Notes: generated by a model not told the origin, from the sequence alone. A stretch of 64,000 nt of DNA from Martelella sp. AD-3 (GCF_001578105.1 NZ_CP014276.1:124001-188000), one strand, 5' to 3'; numbered from the stretch's first letter, positions 15,988 to 25,835 are shown. Numbers and translations: made by a program.

Positions 15988-17946
15988 TTACCAGCCTCCG
16001 CCACCACCGCCGCCGCCTCCCCCGCCGGAGAAGCCGCCGCCCGAAAAGCCGCCGCCTGAGCCCGATCCGTTGGGCGAGATGCAGGCCGTGAGGTTGGTGC
16101 TGAGCGCCTGGCAGGCGCCGAAGATGGTCGCGCCGTTCGCGCCTGTGTCGTAGAAGGTCGGGTGAAGGCCGAAGGGGATCGGGTTGATGGTGCCTGGACC
16201 GGCGTCCATCACGCTGTCGAAGGCCCGGCTCCATTCGGACTTCATGTCGAGCGCCACCGCGAAGGGCAGCAGTGCGGGAAGCGCGTCCCTTTCGCTGCGA
16301 TTGGCATGGCGCATGTCGCCGACGCGTTGGAGATAGAGGCGAAGTCCCTCGATTTCCGCCTCGCGCGCCCGCCCCTCCTCCGTCGGCTGGCCGATCCGCG
16401 CGGCAAACCACCAGAACAGCACCGGCGTTGCGACGAGGCCGAGCGCTGTCGCCCAGCCGAAGGCGCCGGTGAAGAAACCGGTCACCAGCCACAGACCCGC
16501 GCTCGCGACCAGCCCGCCGCCCATGCCGTTTCCGGCGGCATTGCTGACCGTATCCGCCGAGGCGCGCGCATCGAAGCCGGCAAAGGCAAGGCCAAGCGCG
16601 ATCGGCAGCAGCGGGCCATAGGCGAGGATCCACCCTTCGCCATCCATGCCGGTCAGCGCAAGGGCCGCGGCAAGGCCGGAGCAGAGGAAGGCGGCCGCCA
16701 GTTTCCACTTGCCGTTCGGCGCGTAATACCGCCGGCCATGGGTGGCGCGCACCACGCGGGCGAAATCGCCGTAAAGCCGTCTCAGCGTCTGCCGGTTGTT
16801 GCGCTCGACCAGGACGCTGCCGCCTTCGGCGCGCACGCCCGAAACCAGCGCTTCCTCCTCGGGCGCCAGCGTGCCGGTGTCGCCATCATCCAGCACGATC
16901 CGCCAGGCCTTGCCCTCGGGAACGATGGTCATCAGCCCGCGCAGGCCGAGATTGATGACCGTGGCGAGGAGCGCGGAATGGCCGAGCATGCGCCGCATCG
17001 AAATATACTGTACCTGAGCCGGCGTCGTGCCGCGCGGCGGCTTGCGCCGCTCGACCACAGGGTATCGTGAGGCCTGCTTCTCTCCGGGCCGCCTGATCCT
17101 GCGGGAAACGAACAGGAACAGCAGGCCGAGAGCGCCAAGGCCGACGCCTGAAATCGCCACGCCCGGATTGCGGCGCACCCACCAACGGAACCGCTCTGCG
17201 GCCGCCGGCTCGCTAACAAAGCCCTTCGGAAAGCCGACAGCGACCGTCAGCCCCTCCTCCGGGTCGAGAATGCGATAGGTCGAAACATCGACCGTGCCGC
17301 CATCCGGGCTGAGGCGGCGGGACACCTCGGTGCGCGTCGAGCCGAGTGGCCCGGTATAGCCGGCAACCTGTGTGGCCGCAGCACCCTCCGGCAGATGAAT
17401 GGTCGCGGCGGCATTGTCGATCGGGAAGGCCCAGTAGCTGCCGGTCACATTCCAGTAGAATTCGTCGTGACCGTCGCGGCTTTCGACCTGCGGTCCGGTG
17501 CGATAGGAAAGCCGGAAGGTGTGAACGCCCGGTTCGAGATCGGTTCCGGCATCCCCCAGAAAGATGCGTATATAGTCGCTGCGGCGGGCGACGCGCATGG
17601 ACACCGGCGCGCCGTCGAGTGTGGCCGACAGGATCTGCAGCGCGCCGGGATCGACGCCGCCTTCCGCCGTCCGTCCCGCGATCGGCAGGTCGCGAAAGAT
17701 ACCGTGTTCGATCCGGTACCCCTCCGCCTTGATCGCGATGGTCTCGGTGATATCGAGGCGGCCAGTGGGACCAATCGCGATGTCGCTTTCGAAACGCTCG
17801 ATCCGCTCGCGCGCCGAAACCGGCGCAAGCCAGATCAGCACAAGCAGAAAGGCCGTGCCGATTCGCCTCGCTGCGAACGAACAACCGCCCTCGAATTCGC
17901 GATGCCGGCGAGAGAAAACTGTCTGAAAAAACGAGCGTAGTTTCAT
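15988..17946 (-). CDS. DUF2207-family membrane protein with glycine-rich tail
   Basis: This is a 652-residue protein. A signal peptide (ARRIGTAFLLVLIWLAPVSA) is followed by an exported DUF2207 beta-domain (RIERFESDIAIGPTGRLDITE, DYIRIFLGDAGTDLEPGVH), a first transmembrane pair near residue 250 and another cluster near residues 415-510. The last ~25 residues are a Gly/Ser/Phe run (SGGGFSGGG...) ending in tryptophan. That tail is usual for the family, where it may help membrane association. The molecular function is not established. Overlapping minus-strand frames here are shadows of this gene. Confidence 0.92.
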   Translation of the reverse strand: MKLRSFFQTVFSRRHREFEGGCSFAARRIGTAFLLVLIWLAPVSARERIERFESDIAIGPTGRLDITETIAIKAEGYRIEHGIFRDLPIAGRTAEGGVDPGALQILSATLDGAPVSMRVARRSDYIRIFLGDAGTDLEPGVHTFRLSYRTGPQVESRDGHDEFYWNVTGSYWAFPIDNAAATIHLPEGAAATQVAGYTGPLGSTRTEVSRRLSPDGGTVDVSTYRILDPEEGLTVAVGFPKGFVSEPAAAERFRWWVRRNPGVAISGVGLGALGLLFLFVSRRIRRPGEKQASRYPVVERRKPPRGTTPAQVQYISMRRMLGHSALLATVINLGLRGLMTIVPEGKAWRIVLDDGDTGTLAPEEEALVSGVRAEGGSVLVERNNRQTLRRLYGDFARVVRATHGRRYYAPNGKWKLAAAFLCSGLAAALALTGMDGEGWILAYGPLLPIALGLAFAGFDARASADTVSNAAGNGMGGGLVASAGLWLVTGFFTGAFGWATALGLVATPVLFWWFAARIGQPTEEGRAREAEIEGLRLYLQRVGDMRHANRSERDALPALLPFAVALDMKSEWSRAFDSVMDAGPGTINPIPFGLHPTFYDTGANGATIFGACQALSTNLTACISPNGSGSGGGFSGGGFSGGGGGGGGGGGW

Positions 17947-18135
17947 GAAAAAAATGGCTGACGCCCTGGCTTTTGGTGTGGCGAATCCGGGTGACGGAAC
18001 CTTATAGCCCGACCAAAAAGCATAAACAAATCCGATCGTTACAACGGCCCTTCCCGACAGGGAGTAAATCTCAACTTACAGTTACTTGCCTCTACCCGCC
18101 TGCCCCATCATGACTGCGCCATCGAAGGAGAAAGC

Positions 18136-20289
18136 ATGATCGAACGACGTTTCTGGTTCGCCCTGCTTGTCGCCGCCATTCCCGGCGTGGCAAAGGCCGA
18201 GACCATCATTTTCGACCCCGACATTGGCAGCGAGCGGACCTATCACCTCGAAATTTCCATGGCTTCCGGCTTCAGCGATTCGGACGGTTTTTACGACAAC
18301 CAGTTCGTTTCGGCGCTGACCCGCTTTGCGGTCACCGGACGAGACGATGATGGCGAGATCAGCATGGATGTCTTCCCGCTGTGGTTTGCCTATGACGAGG
18401 GGTCGCGGGTGACAAGCACCGCCTTCGGCGATGCGCCCGATGACCTTGCCGCGCTGATGCGCGAAGGCTTTTCCGCCACGATCGATCCGGAAAGTCACGG
18501 GCTCACGGATTTCGCCCCGCGCGGTGATGCCGAGATGCCGGAAGCCATGCTCGCCCAGATGCGCGACCAGCTCGGCCAGCCGGTCCTGCCGGTCGCAATC
18601 GAAGCCGAGAAAGGCTGGTCCACCACCACCACGCTGCCGGGCATCGCCGATGTCGAGATCACCGTCAGCGCGGTGACGCCGGATGCGGTTTTCCTCAGCT
18701 ATGAGGGCGCGTCGGAAGACACGAGACTGTCCGGCGTTTCGGTGCTTGCGCGCGACGGCGGCTGGGTCGAGCGCTCGGTGATGACCTATGATACGCGCAT
18801 CGATCCCGGCGCGGACGACGAGCGTTTCTCGCGTCAAACCATCGCGATGGCGAACACGGAAAGCCCCTTCCCGCTCTACACCCACGCATTCCGGGGCGAG
18901 CCTGAATGGCATGACATGCCGACCTTTCCGTTTTCAACCATCGTCATGCCGCCCGAGCCGGACATGGTGTTCACCGGCAAGCCGGGAGAGGCCGACAAGC
19001 ACGGCAAGACCTACACGCTGAGCTTCACCCACGATCCCGCAACGGGCAGCAATATCGGCCGCTTCGCGCTGCACGATCTCCATCTCTTCGACGGCGACAC
19101 CGAACTGCCGACCGCGTTCATCGCCACCATGCCCGTTACCGTTCCGCAGTCCAGCGATCGTTTCCGGACCGTCTCGCGAGCGCGTCCGGTCGGCATCGGC
19201 GATGTTCGCGACGAGTTGGATCGGGCAACGGAGCTCCGCGCCAAGGTCGACTGGTATCCCTCCGAGCCTTTCACCCTGACGCTGCGACCGGATGCGGACG
19301 GGAAGGCCAGCGCCACGCGCAACGGCGCCTCAGCCGAGTTCCGGCCGACCGATGACGGCTACGAACTTCTCCTGTCGGGAAAAACCTGGGATTTCTTCGG
19401 CCTTTCCTTCCCGGAAGGCAGCAACGTCCAAGGGCAGATATATGCCGCCGACAGCGGCGCGGACTGGCTGACGCCGACCGAAAGCCAGGCCCGCCGGCTG
19501 GCGCTGCCGGATTACAGCGGTCTCAAGGTGGCGCTGAAGGCTGAAACCGTGCCGGAGAAGATCGAAATCCGCGTCGAGCGCTACGCCGAAAACCCGGCCA
19601 CGACCCGCACGGTCACCTTCCGCACCGAACGCGGCAAACGCCTCGATCCCGACACCGAACCCGAGACGCGGTCGCTTTATCCGGATGGCGCACCGCCGGC
19701 GCTCGATGCGCTCACGCCCGAAGGCCTCGATCTGGCCGCGCTGCGTTTCAGGCTCGCGACGACGCAAGCGAAGCACTGCGAGGCGGGGCTGGATGAGCCC
19801 GTGTCCCTTGCCGGTCACGACCTTGTCTTCGAAACGCAAGCTGACGAACGGACCGGCACGACGACGCTTCAGCTTGAAACCGATGACGGCATCCGCACCC
19901 ATTTTTACGGACATGAACCGATCACCGTTGTCATCGATTGCGCGAGCGTCGTCTCATGGCGCGAGGCGACCGAGACGCTCGATCCCGAACGGCCATGGCT
20001 GATCGATCCGGAAGCGCTCGGCGCAGACAGCACCATGACGATTGGCGCATTCAACGCCCGTTTCCGGCTGGTCGATGCCGAGGGCACGGCGCTGGCGCTG
20101 GTCGCGCCGGATGGCACGCCCCTCGCCCCCGACGACACGCTCGCTTCGGCGCGCTTCGACGATGGCCATATCCGCGCCGCCGGCCGGCCCGAACGCATCC
20201 TTGAAGCGGACGCCGGTTCCGACCCGCTGGCCCGGCGCTTCGAAATCCGCTTTCCCGATCTGCCCGAACCGGGGGAGGACGCCCGATGA
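18136..20289 (+). CDS. Secreted protein of unknown function, first gene of a three-gene operon
   Basis: This is a 717-residue protein with a clear signal peptide (RRFWFALLVAAIPGVAKA, cleaved before ETIIF). The mature part is hydrophilic and acidic, rich in beta-type sequence, and has no motif I recognise. It contains two cysteines close to the 3' half (KHCEAGLDEP and VVIDCASVV) that could form a disulphide. The stop overlaps the start of the next gene by four bases (ATGA), so the two are translationally coupled. Ribosome site GAAGGAG lies six bases before the start. Likely periplasmic or secreted. The role is unknown and can only be approached through its MORN-repeat and DUF805 partners. Confidence 0.72.
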   Translation: MIERRFWFALLVAAIPGVAKAETIIFDPDIGSERTYHLEISMASGFSDSDGFYDNQFVSALTRFAVTGRDDDGEISMDVFPLWFAYDEGSRVTSTAFGDAPDDLAALMREGFSATIDPESHGLTDFAPRGDAEMPEAMLAQMRDQLGQPVLPVAIEAEKGWSTTTTLPGIADVEITVSAVTPDAVFLSYEGASEDTRLSGVSVLARDGGWVERSVMTYDTRIDPGADDERFSRQTIAMANTESPFPLYTHAFRGEPEWHDMPTFPFSTIVMPPEPDMVFTGKPGEADKHGKTYTLSFTHDPATGSNIGRFALHDLHLFDGDTELPTAFIATMPVTVPQSSDRFRTVSRARPVGIGDVRDELDRATELRAKVDWYPSEPFTLTLRPDADGKASATRNGASAEFRPTDDGYELLLSGKTWDFFGLSFPEGSNVQGQIYAADSGADWLTPTESQARRLALPDYSGLKVALKAETVPEKIEIRVERYAENPATTRTVTFRTERGKRLDPDTEPETRSLYPDGAPPALDALTPEGLDLAALRFRLATTQAKHCEAGLDEPVSLAGHDLVFETQADERTGTTTLQLETDDGIRTHFYGHEPITVVIDCASVVSWREATETLDPERPWLIDPEALGADSTMTIGAFNARFRLVDAEGTALALVAPDGTPLAPDDTLASARFDDGHIRAAGRPERILEADAGSDPLARRFEIRFPDLPEPGEDAR

Positions 20290-21968
20290 AAACCGCTCTC
20301 GCCCTTCTGCTCGCCCTTGCCGCGAGCGCGGCACATGCCGCCAATGTCGACGAAAATCTGGCTCCCGCCCCGGACGGCGCCTACAGCTACACGCCGCCGG
20401 AAAAGGCAAAGGACGGCGTCTATATCATCGATATCTACGATGAAGACGATGACCGTTATGCCCGCGTCTGGAGCACCGCCCCGACGCTGGATGAGGGCCG
20501 CAAGGTCGGAAAGATCGAAACCTTCTATCCCGGCTCGGGCTACCTCAAGATCCGCGTTCCGCTCAACGAGGCCGGCCGCCGCGACGGCGAGATGGTGACC
20601 TTCGACGAAGACGGCGACGTCGTGGGCCGCACGCCTTATGAGGATGGAAAGAAAAACGGTACGGAGGTCCGGTACTGGCCGGATGGCAAGGCCCTGCGCG
20701 AAACCACCTGGAAGGATGGCGTGCTCAACGGCCCTTGGCGTCTCTATTATGAGGACGGCACGCTTTCGGCCGAAAACAATCATGTCGACGGCCATATCGA
20801 CGGCGTGGAACGCAAATACCACGAGAACGGCAAGCTTGCCGCCGAAATCCACTGGTCGATGAGCCGGCGCGACGGCCCCTACAGGGACTACGACAAGGAC
20901 GGCAACCTTATCGAGGAAGGCCATTATGTCGATGGCGCGGCCGATGGGGTCGTCACCGAATACTGGCCCTCGGGTGCGCGCAGAGCCGAGCAGCATTATG
21001 ATATGGGCAAACCGACCGGCAGCGCAAAGCGCTGGTCGGAATCCGGAGAACTCGTCGCCCAGACCGACTATGCCGGGGATGGCAGCGCGTTGAGAAACCG
21101 GAAATGGAAGGACGGAGCGCTGATCTGGCTCGAAGAACCGGTCGAGATCGAAGGCCGCGGCGAAGGACGAAAGACTGTCGAACATTACGGCAATTTCACC
21201 GAGACCGAGATCAAGGCCGAAGGCTATCTCCTCTTCACGAAGTATCTCAACGACCAGCTGCTGGACCGCACCGAACTGGTTGACGGCGAATATCGCGGGC
21301 TGTTCGTCTCGACCACCGAGATCGACCAGATCACCACCCGCGTGCACTATGTCGACGGCAAGGAGGACGGCCTTTACACCCGCGCCTGGCGCGGCCGGGA
21401 GTTGGACCGGGGCTATTACGACCATGGCAAGCGCGTCGGCGACTGGCGCCGGACGGAACACTCCAGCGACATTATCCGCGAGACCTATGACGATGACGGC
21501 AAGCTGACTGGCGCGCAGCGCACATACAGGATGAACGGCGAGTTGAAGCGGCTCGCCACCTATGAGGCGGGCGTACTGAACGGGCCCTACAAGGAACTGG
21601 ATGGCGACCGGATGATTGCCGGCGGGCGCTATGTCGACGGCGAGAAGCACGGCGAATGGCTGGAACAGGTGCCCTATCGCGATGAGACGCGACAGGGCCG
21701 CTACGACCACGGCATAAAGGAAGGCCGCTGGACGACCTTTGACGGCAACGGCTACCGCATCACGGCCACAAGCTTCAGCAACGGGTTGAAGGACGGGCCG
21801 CGCTACATCCTGGCGGAAAACGGCGCGCTTGAGGAAGTGCAGATGTGGAAACACGACAGGCGCGACGGCACCACGACCTATTATGATGCCGAGGGCCCCG
21901 TCTCCCATCAGCTCTGGCGTGACGGCCGGCTGCAGGGAGACGCGACCCCCGCCCGGAATGCGCCATGA
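20286..21968 (+). CDS. MORN/YwqK-type repeat protein
   Basis: This is a 560-residue protein with a signal peptide (LALLLALAASAAHA-ANVDE). From about residue 70 to the end it is a tandem series of ~23-residue units of the form Y-x-x-G-x-x-x-G-x-x-x-x-Y-x-x-D-G (for example EVRYWPDGKALRETTWKDG, RKYHENGKLAAEI, TEYWPSGARRAEQHYDMG). These are the MORN-like repeats of the YwqK 'toxin_YwqK' family. Such repeats build a beta-strand ribbon used for protein or lipid contact; a YwqK relative in Bacillus is paired with a secreted toxin. The gene overlaps both neighbours by ATGA. Whether this is an antitoxin, scaffold or immunity protein cannot be told. I count more than 15 units. Confidence 0.85.
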   Translation: MKTALALLLALAASAAHAANVDENLAPAPDGAYSYTPPEKAKDGVYIIDIYDEDDDRYARVWSTAPTLDEGRKVGKIETFYPGSGYLKIRVPLNEAGRRDGEMVTFDEDGDVVGRTPYEDGKKNGTEVRYWPDGKALRETTWKDGVLNGPWRLYYEDGTLSAENNHVDGHIDGVERKYHENGKLAAEIHWSMSRRDGPYRDYDKDGNLIEEGHYVDGAADGVVTEYWPSGARRAEQHYDMGKPTGSAKRWSESGELVAQTDYAGDGSALRNRKWKDGALIWLEEPVEIEGRGEGRKTVEHYGNFTETEIKAEGYLLFTKYLNDQLLDRTELVDGEYRGLFVSTTEIDQITTRVHYVDGKEDGLYTRAWRGRELDRGYYDHGKRVGDWRRTEHSSDIIRETYDDDGKLTGAQRTYRMNGELKRLATYEAGVLNGPYKELDGDRMIAGGRYVDGEKHGEWLEQVPYRDETRQGRYDHGIKEGRWTTFDGNGYRITATSFSNGLKDGPRYILAENGALEEVQMWKHDRRDGTTTYYDAEGPVSHQLWRDGRLQGDATPARNAP

Positions 21969-22474
21969 GTCCGCATCGGGCGATCCTGACCTCCTTGAGG
22001 AAATTCGCCCGCTTCGGCGGGCGGGCCTCGCGGGCGGAATACTGGTGGTTCGTGCTGGCGCTTGTGATCGGCCAGCTGGTAGCCGGCATGGCCGACGATC
22101 TTCTGTTTCCGGCCGATCCGGAACGCGGGCTTGCGGACCGTCATCCGGTCACGGTATTCTTCATCATCGTCACGCTGCTTCCCCTGCTTTCGGCCGGCGT
22201 CCGCCGCCTGCATGACGTGAACCGGCGGGGATGGTGGATTCTGTTGCCTGCCGGGCTGCCGCTTGCCCTCACCCTCATCAGCTTCGCATTGCTCCTTGGC
22301 CTCTCCAAACCGCTCGAAGAGGTCGCGACCTTCAGCAATACCGGTCCGCAGATCATTGCCGTGGTCACCGTCGCGGCGCTCTCTGGGGTCGGCTCCGCGA
22401 TCTACCTCATCGTGCTGCTTGCCCGCGCGGGCGGCGGCAAGCCGAACCGTTTCGGCCCGCCGCCGGAAGCATGA
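21965..22474 (+). CDS. DUF805-family inner-membrane protein
   Basis: This is a 169-residue protein. The N-terminal half matches DUF805: a cytoplasmic lead (LRKFARFGGRASRAEYWWF) typical of the family, then a long helix (VLALVIGQLVAGMADDLLF) and RRLHDVNRRGWWILLPAGLPLA. There are four or five membrane segments in all. Function unknown. It overlaps the MORN-repeat gene by four bases, so it is the last member of the 18136-22474 operon and may be its membrane partner. Confidence 0.9.
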   Translation: MSPHRAILTSLRKFARFGGRASRAEYWWFVLALVIGQLVAGMADDLLFPADPERGLADRHPVTVFFIIVTLLPLLSAGVRRLHDVNRRGWWILLPAGLPLALTLISFALLLGLSKPLEEVATFSNTGPQIIAVVTVAALSGVGSAIYLIVLLARAGGGKPNRFGPPPEA

Positions 22475-22652
22475 AGGCGCGATCGGCGTCGATCTGCCGA
22501 AGATCATCTTTCCGGGAAGATATTTACCGATGCCCGCTTGGCCGTGGAGCAGACGTCAGTGTCCCGTTTGCCGCGCATGATCCATGACAGGGCCAGCGCG
22601 TGACACGCTGAAGCCCGCGTTTATAGGACAAACATCTTATGCCGGGCGATGC

Positions 22653-24269
22653 CTATCGGGCCGCCAGCATCATCTCCGCGGCTTTTTCCGCGATCATCGT
22701 CACCGGCGCATGCGTGTTTCCGGAGGGGATGGTGGGCATGATCGAGGCATCCGCGATGCGCAGATTGGCGAGGCCGCGCAGTCTGAGTTCCGGGTCGACC
22801 ACGCTTGCGGGGTCGCCGCCCATGCGGGCCGTGCCGACCGGGTGGAAGATGGTGGTGCCAAGAGCGCCGGCGGCCTTCAGAAGATCCTCGTCCGATTGCA
22901 CATCCGGGCCGGGTTTGATCTCGCGCGGGTTCAGCCCCACCAGACCGGCGGCGGCCATCAGACGCCGGGCGTGGCGGAGGCTGTCGACGGCGACGATCTG
23001 GTCGGCGCGCGCGGAAAGATAGCAGGGCCGGATTTCGGGTGGGCGGTCAGGCGCGGGCGCGGTGATATGGATCGTACCGCGACTTTCCGGCCGCAGATTG
23101 CAGACGGAAACCGTAACCCCCGGCTCCTTGTCGAGCGGCTGGCCGAAGGCTTCCAGCGAAAGCGGCTGGATATGATATTCGAGATTGGCTCGCTCATGCT
23201 CGGGCGAGGACCGGGTGAAGATGCCAAGCTGGCTCGGCGCCATCGACATCGGCCCGGTGCGGCGCAAGGCATATTCGAGCGCGATGCCGGCCTTGCCCGC
23301 AAGCGTCGCGAGACGGTCATTCAACGTCAGCGCCCCGGTGATGCGGAACACGGTGCGGATCTGGAGGTGGTCCTGGAGGTTCTCGCCCACGGCGGGAATA
23401 TCGAGCGTCACGGGAAGACCGAGGGATTGCAGCAGGCCGCCATCGCCGATGCCGGAAAGCTCCAGAAGCTGCGGCGTGTTCACGGCGCCGGCGGAGAGCA
23501 CGATCTCACCGCGGCAGGTCGCCCGTTTGACCCGGCCGTTCTGGCGATAGATCACAGCCTCCGCGCGCCCTTGCGAAAGGGCGATGCGTTGCACATGGGC
23601 TTTCGTCTCGATGCGCAGATTGCGGCGCGACCGGGCAGGGTTGAGGAAGGCCTTGCGGGCGTTCCAGCGCAACCCGCCGCGCTGGTTGACCGGAAAGTAG
23701 CCGACGCCCTCATTGTCGCCATCGTTGAAGTCGTCGGTCGCGGCAATGCCGATTTCCTCGGCCGCTGCAGCAAGGGCATCGAGCACGGGCCAGTGCAGGC
23801 GCTGTTCGCAGACGTTCAGCTCGCCGCCCTTGCCGTGGACGGCGCTTGCCGGGCCAAAGTGATTTTCGGACTTGCGAAACAGCGGCAGCACATCCTCCCA
23901 GCCCCAGCCGGTGCAGCCCGCCTGCCGCCACTGGTCGTAATCCGCCGCCTGTCCGCGCATGTAGATCATGCCGTTGATCGAGGAACAGCCGCCCAGCACC
24001 TTGCCGCGCGGATAGGCAAGCGCGCGGCCGTTCAGCCCCGGCTCCGGCGCCGTGCGATAGCACCAGTCGAGCCGTGGATTGCCCATGGCATAGAGATAAC
24101 CGACCGGGATGTGGACCCAGTGGTGGTTGTCGTGCCCGCCCGCCTCAAGCAGCAGCACGCGGTTGGCCGGATTGGCGCTGAGCCGATTGGCCAGCACGCA
24201 GCCGGCAGATCCCGCTCCGACGACGATATAATCGAATTCGCCGTCGTCGACGGTCTCTGTTTCAACCAT
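22653..24269 (-). CDS. GMC-family FAD-dependent alcohol/choline-type oxidoreductase
   Basis: This is a 538-residue glucose-methanol-choline oxidoreductase. The FAD-binding beta-alpha-beta motif VVGAGSAGCVLANRLS is near residue 17. The GMC signature stretch (GKVLGGCSSINGMIYMRG) is present. The C-terminal catalytic region (HPVGTARMGGDP, then SGNTHAPVTM) supplies the conserved histidine/asparagine-histidine pair. Relatives oxidise primary alcohols (choline, aliphatic or aryl alcohols) to aldehydes. It lies at the end of the catabolic island, so an aryl or aliphatic alcohol step is plausible. The ATG at 24269 is chosen because GGAG lies eight bases upstream; an ATG two codons before it is too close to that site. 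Confidence 0.92.
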   Translation of the reverse strand: MVETETVDDGEFDYIVVGAGSAGCVLANRLSANPANRVLLLEAGGHDNHHWVHIPVGYLYAMGNPRLDWCYRTAPEPGLNGRALAYPRGKVLGGCSSINGMIYMRGQAADYDQWRQAGCTGWGWEDVLPLFRKSENHFGPASAVHGKGGELNVCEQRLHWPVLDALAAAAEEIGIAATDDFNDGDNEGVGYFPVNQRGGLRWNARKAFLNPARSRRNLRIETKAHVQRIALSQGRAEAVIYRQNGRVKRATCRGEIVLSAGAVNTPQLLELSGIGDGGLLQSLGLPVTLDIPAVGENLQDHLQIRTVFRITGALTLNDRLATLAGKAGIALEYALRRTGPMSMAPSQLGIFTRSSPEHERANLEYHIQPLSLEAFGQPLDKEPGVTVSVCNLRPESRGTIHITAPAPDRPPEIRPCYLSARADQIVAVDSLRHARRLMAAAGLVGLNPREIKPGPDVQSDEDLLKAAGALGTTIFHPVGTARMGGDPASVVDPELRLRGLANLRIADASIMPTIPSGNTHAPVTMIAEKAAEMMLAAR

Positions 24270-24464
24270 GTTCATCACTCCAGGCAACGTCGATGCCCAC
24301 GGCCCTTGCGTCGATGCAGACATCAAGGACCCCGAGCCCGTTGGTTCAAGGCGAGCCCGCCAATGCCAGTCTGAATCGATCGGATTGCGCAGGCCAGTTT
24401 TTTTTGACAAAGGGCGGCAACGTCGCCTTCGGCGCGCGCGAGCACCGATTGATTGGATGAATTT

Positions 24465-24503
24465 GGAGCGGGTCTGCGTTTCATCGAGACGCAGACCCGC
24501 TCC
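24465..24503. terminator. 15-bp perfect hairpin between the solute-binding protein and the GMC gene
   Basis: GGAGCGGGTCTGCGT pairs with ACGCAGACCCGCTCC around a nine-base loop. It is downstream of the solute-binding-protein stop (24561) and upstream of the GMC start. There is no T-run on either strand, so it may be a factor-dependent terminator, attenuator or mRNA stabiliser. Confidence 0.55.
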
Positions 24504-24560
24504 AGACCTCTTGCCTTGTCATCCGGGCGGAAGACAAAGGGTATCCGGCCGAAAGACGCG

Positions 24561-25835
24561 CTAGTTGAGCGCTTCCATCTTGCCGCCGGTCGGAATTTCC
24601 GGCGCCGCGCCGTTTTCGACGATCACCAGGTCATAGCCGCCGTCATCCTTGATCCGCCACTGGCCGCCGGTGAGCGGCGTCTTGCAAACGTTTTTCGCCG
24701 CAAACGGCGGCACGCCCTTGCCGTTCCAGGCGATCGGGCCGACGACGCATTCCATGTCGGTGGCGGCGATCGCGTCTGCGACGAGCTCTCCGTCGGAGGG
24801 GTCTTCGGCCCGGCCCATCACATCGGCGGCGACCTCGAACAGCGAGTGCACGAAGCCGATCGGCTGGGTCCACGGACGGCCGGTCTTGGCCGTGAAATCC
24901 GCAGCAAGCTCGGCCGAGCTCTGCCCGGTCACGGAGGATGAGAACGGATGGTTCGGCGTCCACCACACTTCCGACGACAGGTTGTTGCCCGCTTCGCCGA
25001 GCGCCTCCACCGATTGCGGGAACAGAAGCGCCTTGGCGACCGTGACGGCCTTCGGCTGCATGCCCTGCTGGCGCAGCTGGTTCCAGAAGGTGGTGAAATC
25101 CGGCGGAATGAGAACGCCGGTGATGATATCGGTGTTCGCCGCCTTGAAGGCGTTGATCTGGGCCGAGAAATCATCCGAAAGGTTCTGGAAGCTGCCGGGA
25201 TTGGTCAGTGCATAGCCGCGTTCGGCAAGGCCCGGCTTCAGCCCGGTCTCGGGATCGCCCCAGGCATTGCCGTCGGCATCGTTGGGAAACAGGCCGCCGA
25301 CGGACTTGTCGGTCTGGAGCTGATCCCACATGGCGGTGTAGACCGCGATGACATCTTCCATGCCCCAGAAATAGTGGAAGGCGAATTCGAAAGGCTGCCA
25401 GCTTGAGGGATCACGCGGATTGGCCTGCTGGCCGATAAACCAGGGCTGCCAGGGCGCCACGGTCGAAAGCACCGGAATGCCCTCGGATTCGCACACGCCT
25501 GATACGGGATTGGTCGTTTCCGGGGTGGAGGCGACAAGCATCAGATTGACCTCGTCGCTCAGGATCAGCTCCTTTGCGACATCGGCGGCGCGGTTGGGAT
25601 TGGACTGGCTGTCCTTGACAATGACCTCGAAGTTCTTGCCGACCGACGAAGCGAGAAAGGCCTCGATATTATAATTATCGCTCTCGGCAAAGCCGGCAAG
25701 CGGGCCGGTTTGCGGCGAGACATAGCCGAGCTTGATCTTCCGGCCCTGGGCGATCGCGGGCGCTGCGAGCCCGGGCGCGGCAAGCATCAGCCCGGTGGCC
25801 GCCGTGGAGCGCAGAAACTTTCGTCTGTTGATCAT
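24561..25835 (-). CDS. Tat-exported ABC-transporter solute-binding protein (LIV/Peripla_BP_6 type)
   Basis: This is a 424-residue periplasmic binding protein. The N-terminus has a Tat signal (RRKFLR followed by a mild hydrophobic core to AAPAIAQG), so it is exported folded. The type-I binding fold begins IKLGYVSPQTGPLAGF, the Peripla_BP_6 pattern. Landmarks include DSQSNPNRAADVAKEL and a C-terminal WWTPNHPF. It is clearly related to the second binding protein at 43813 (shared DSQSNPN, LILxDEV and WWTP segments). No permease gene is adjacent, but the LIV set at 33.2-36.6 kb has no binding protein of its own, so this is its probable partner. Likely ligand: an aromatic or aryl carboxylate; unproven. 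Confidence 0.9.
   Translation of the reverse strand: MINRRKFLRSTAATGLMLAAPGLAAPAIAQGRKIKLGYVSPQTGPLAGFAESDNYNIEAFLASSVGKNFEVIVKDSQSNPNRAADVAKELILSDEVNLMLVASTPETTNPVSGVCESEGIPVLSTVAPWQPWFIGQQANPRDPSSWQPFEFAFHYFWGMEDVIAVYTAMWDQLQTDKSVGGLFPNDADGNAWGDPETGLKPGLAERGYALTNPGSFQNLSDDFSAQINAFKAANTDIITGVLIPPDFTTFWNQLRQQGMQPKAVTVAKALLFPQSVEALGEAGNNLSSEVWWTPNHPFSSSVTGQSSAELAADFTAKTGRPWTQPIGFVHSLFEVAADVMGRAEDPSDGELVADAIAATDMECVVGPIAWNGKGVPPFAAKNVCKTPLTGGQWRIKDDGGYDLVIVENGAAPEIPTGGKMEALN

Noticed and set aside
15988..16060. Gly/Ser-rich run considered as a repeat array or CRISPR-like structure
   Set aside because: It is the codon-level repeat of the DUF2207 C-terminal glycine tail; no spacers or unique intervals.
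19905..21908. Long minus-strand frame in the MORN operon
   Set aside because: It is antisense to the overlapping ATGA-coupled genes, which have signal peptides and MORN repeats.
22584..24374. Long plus-strand frame opposite the GMC oxidoreductase
   Set aside because: It mirrors the real gene and has no recognisable domain or ribosome site.
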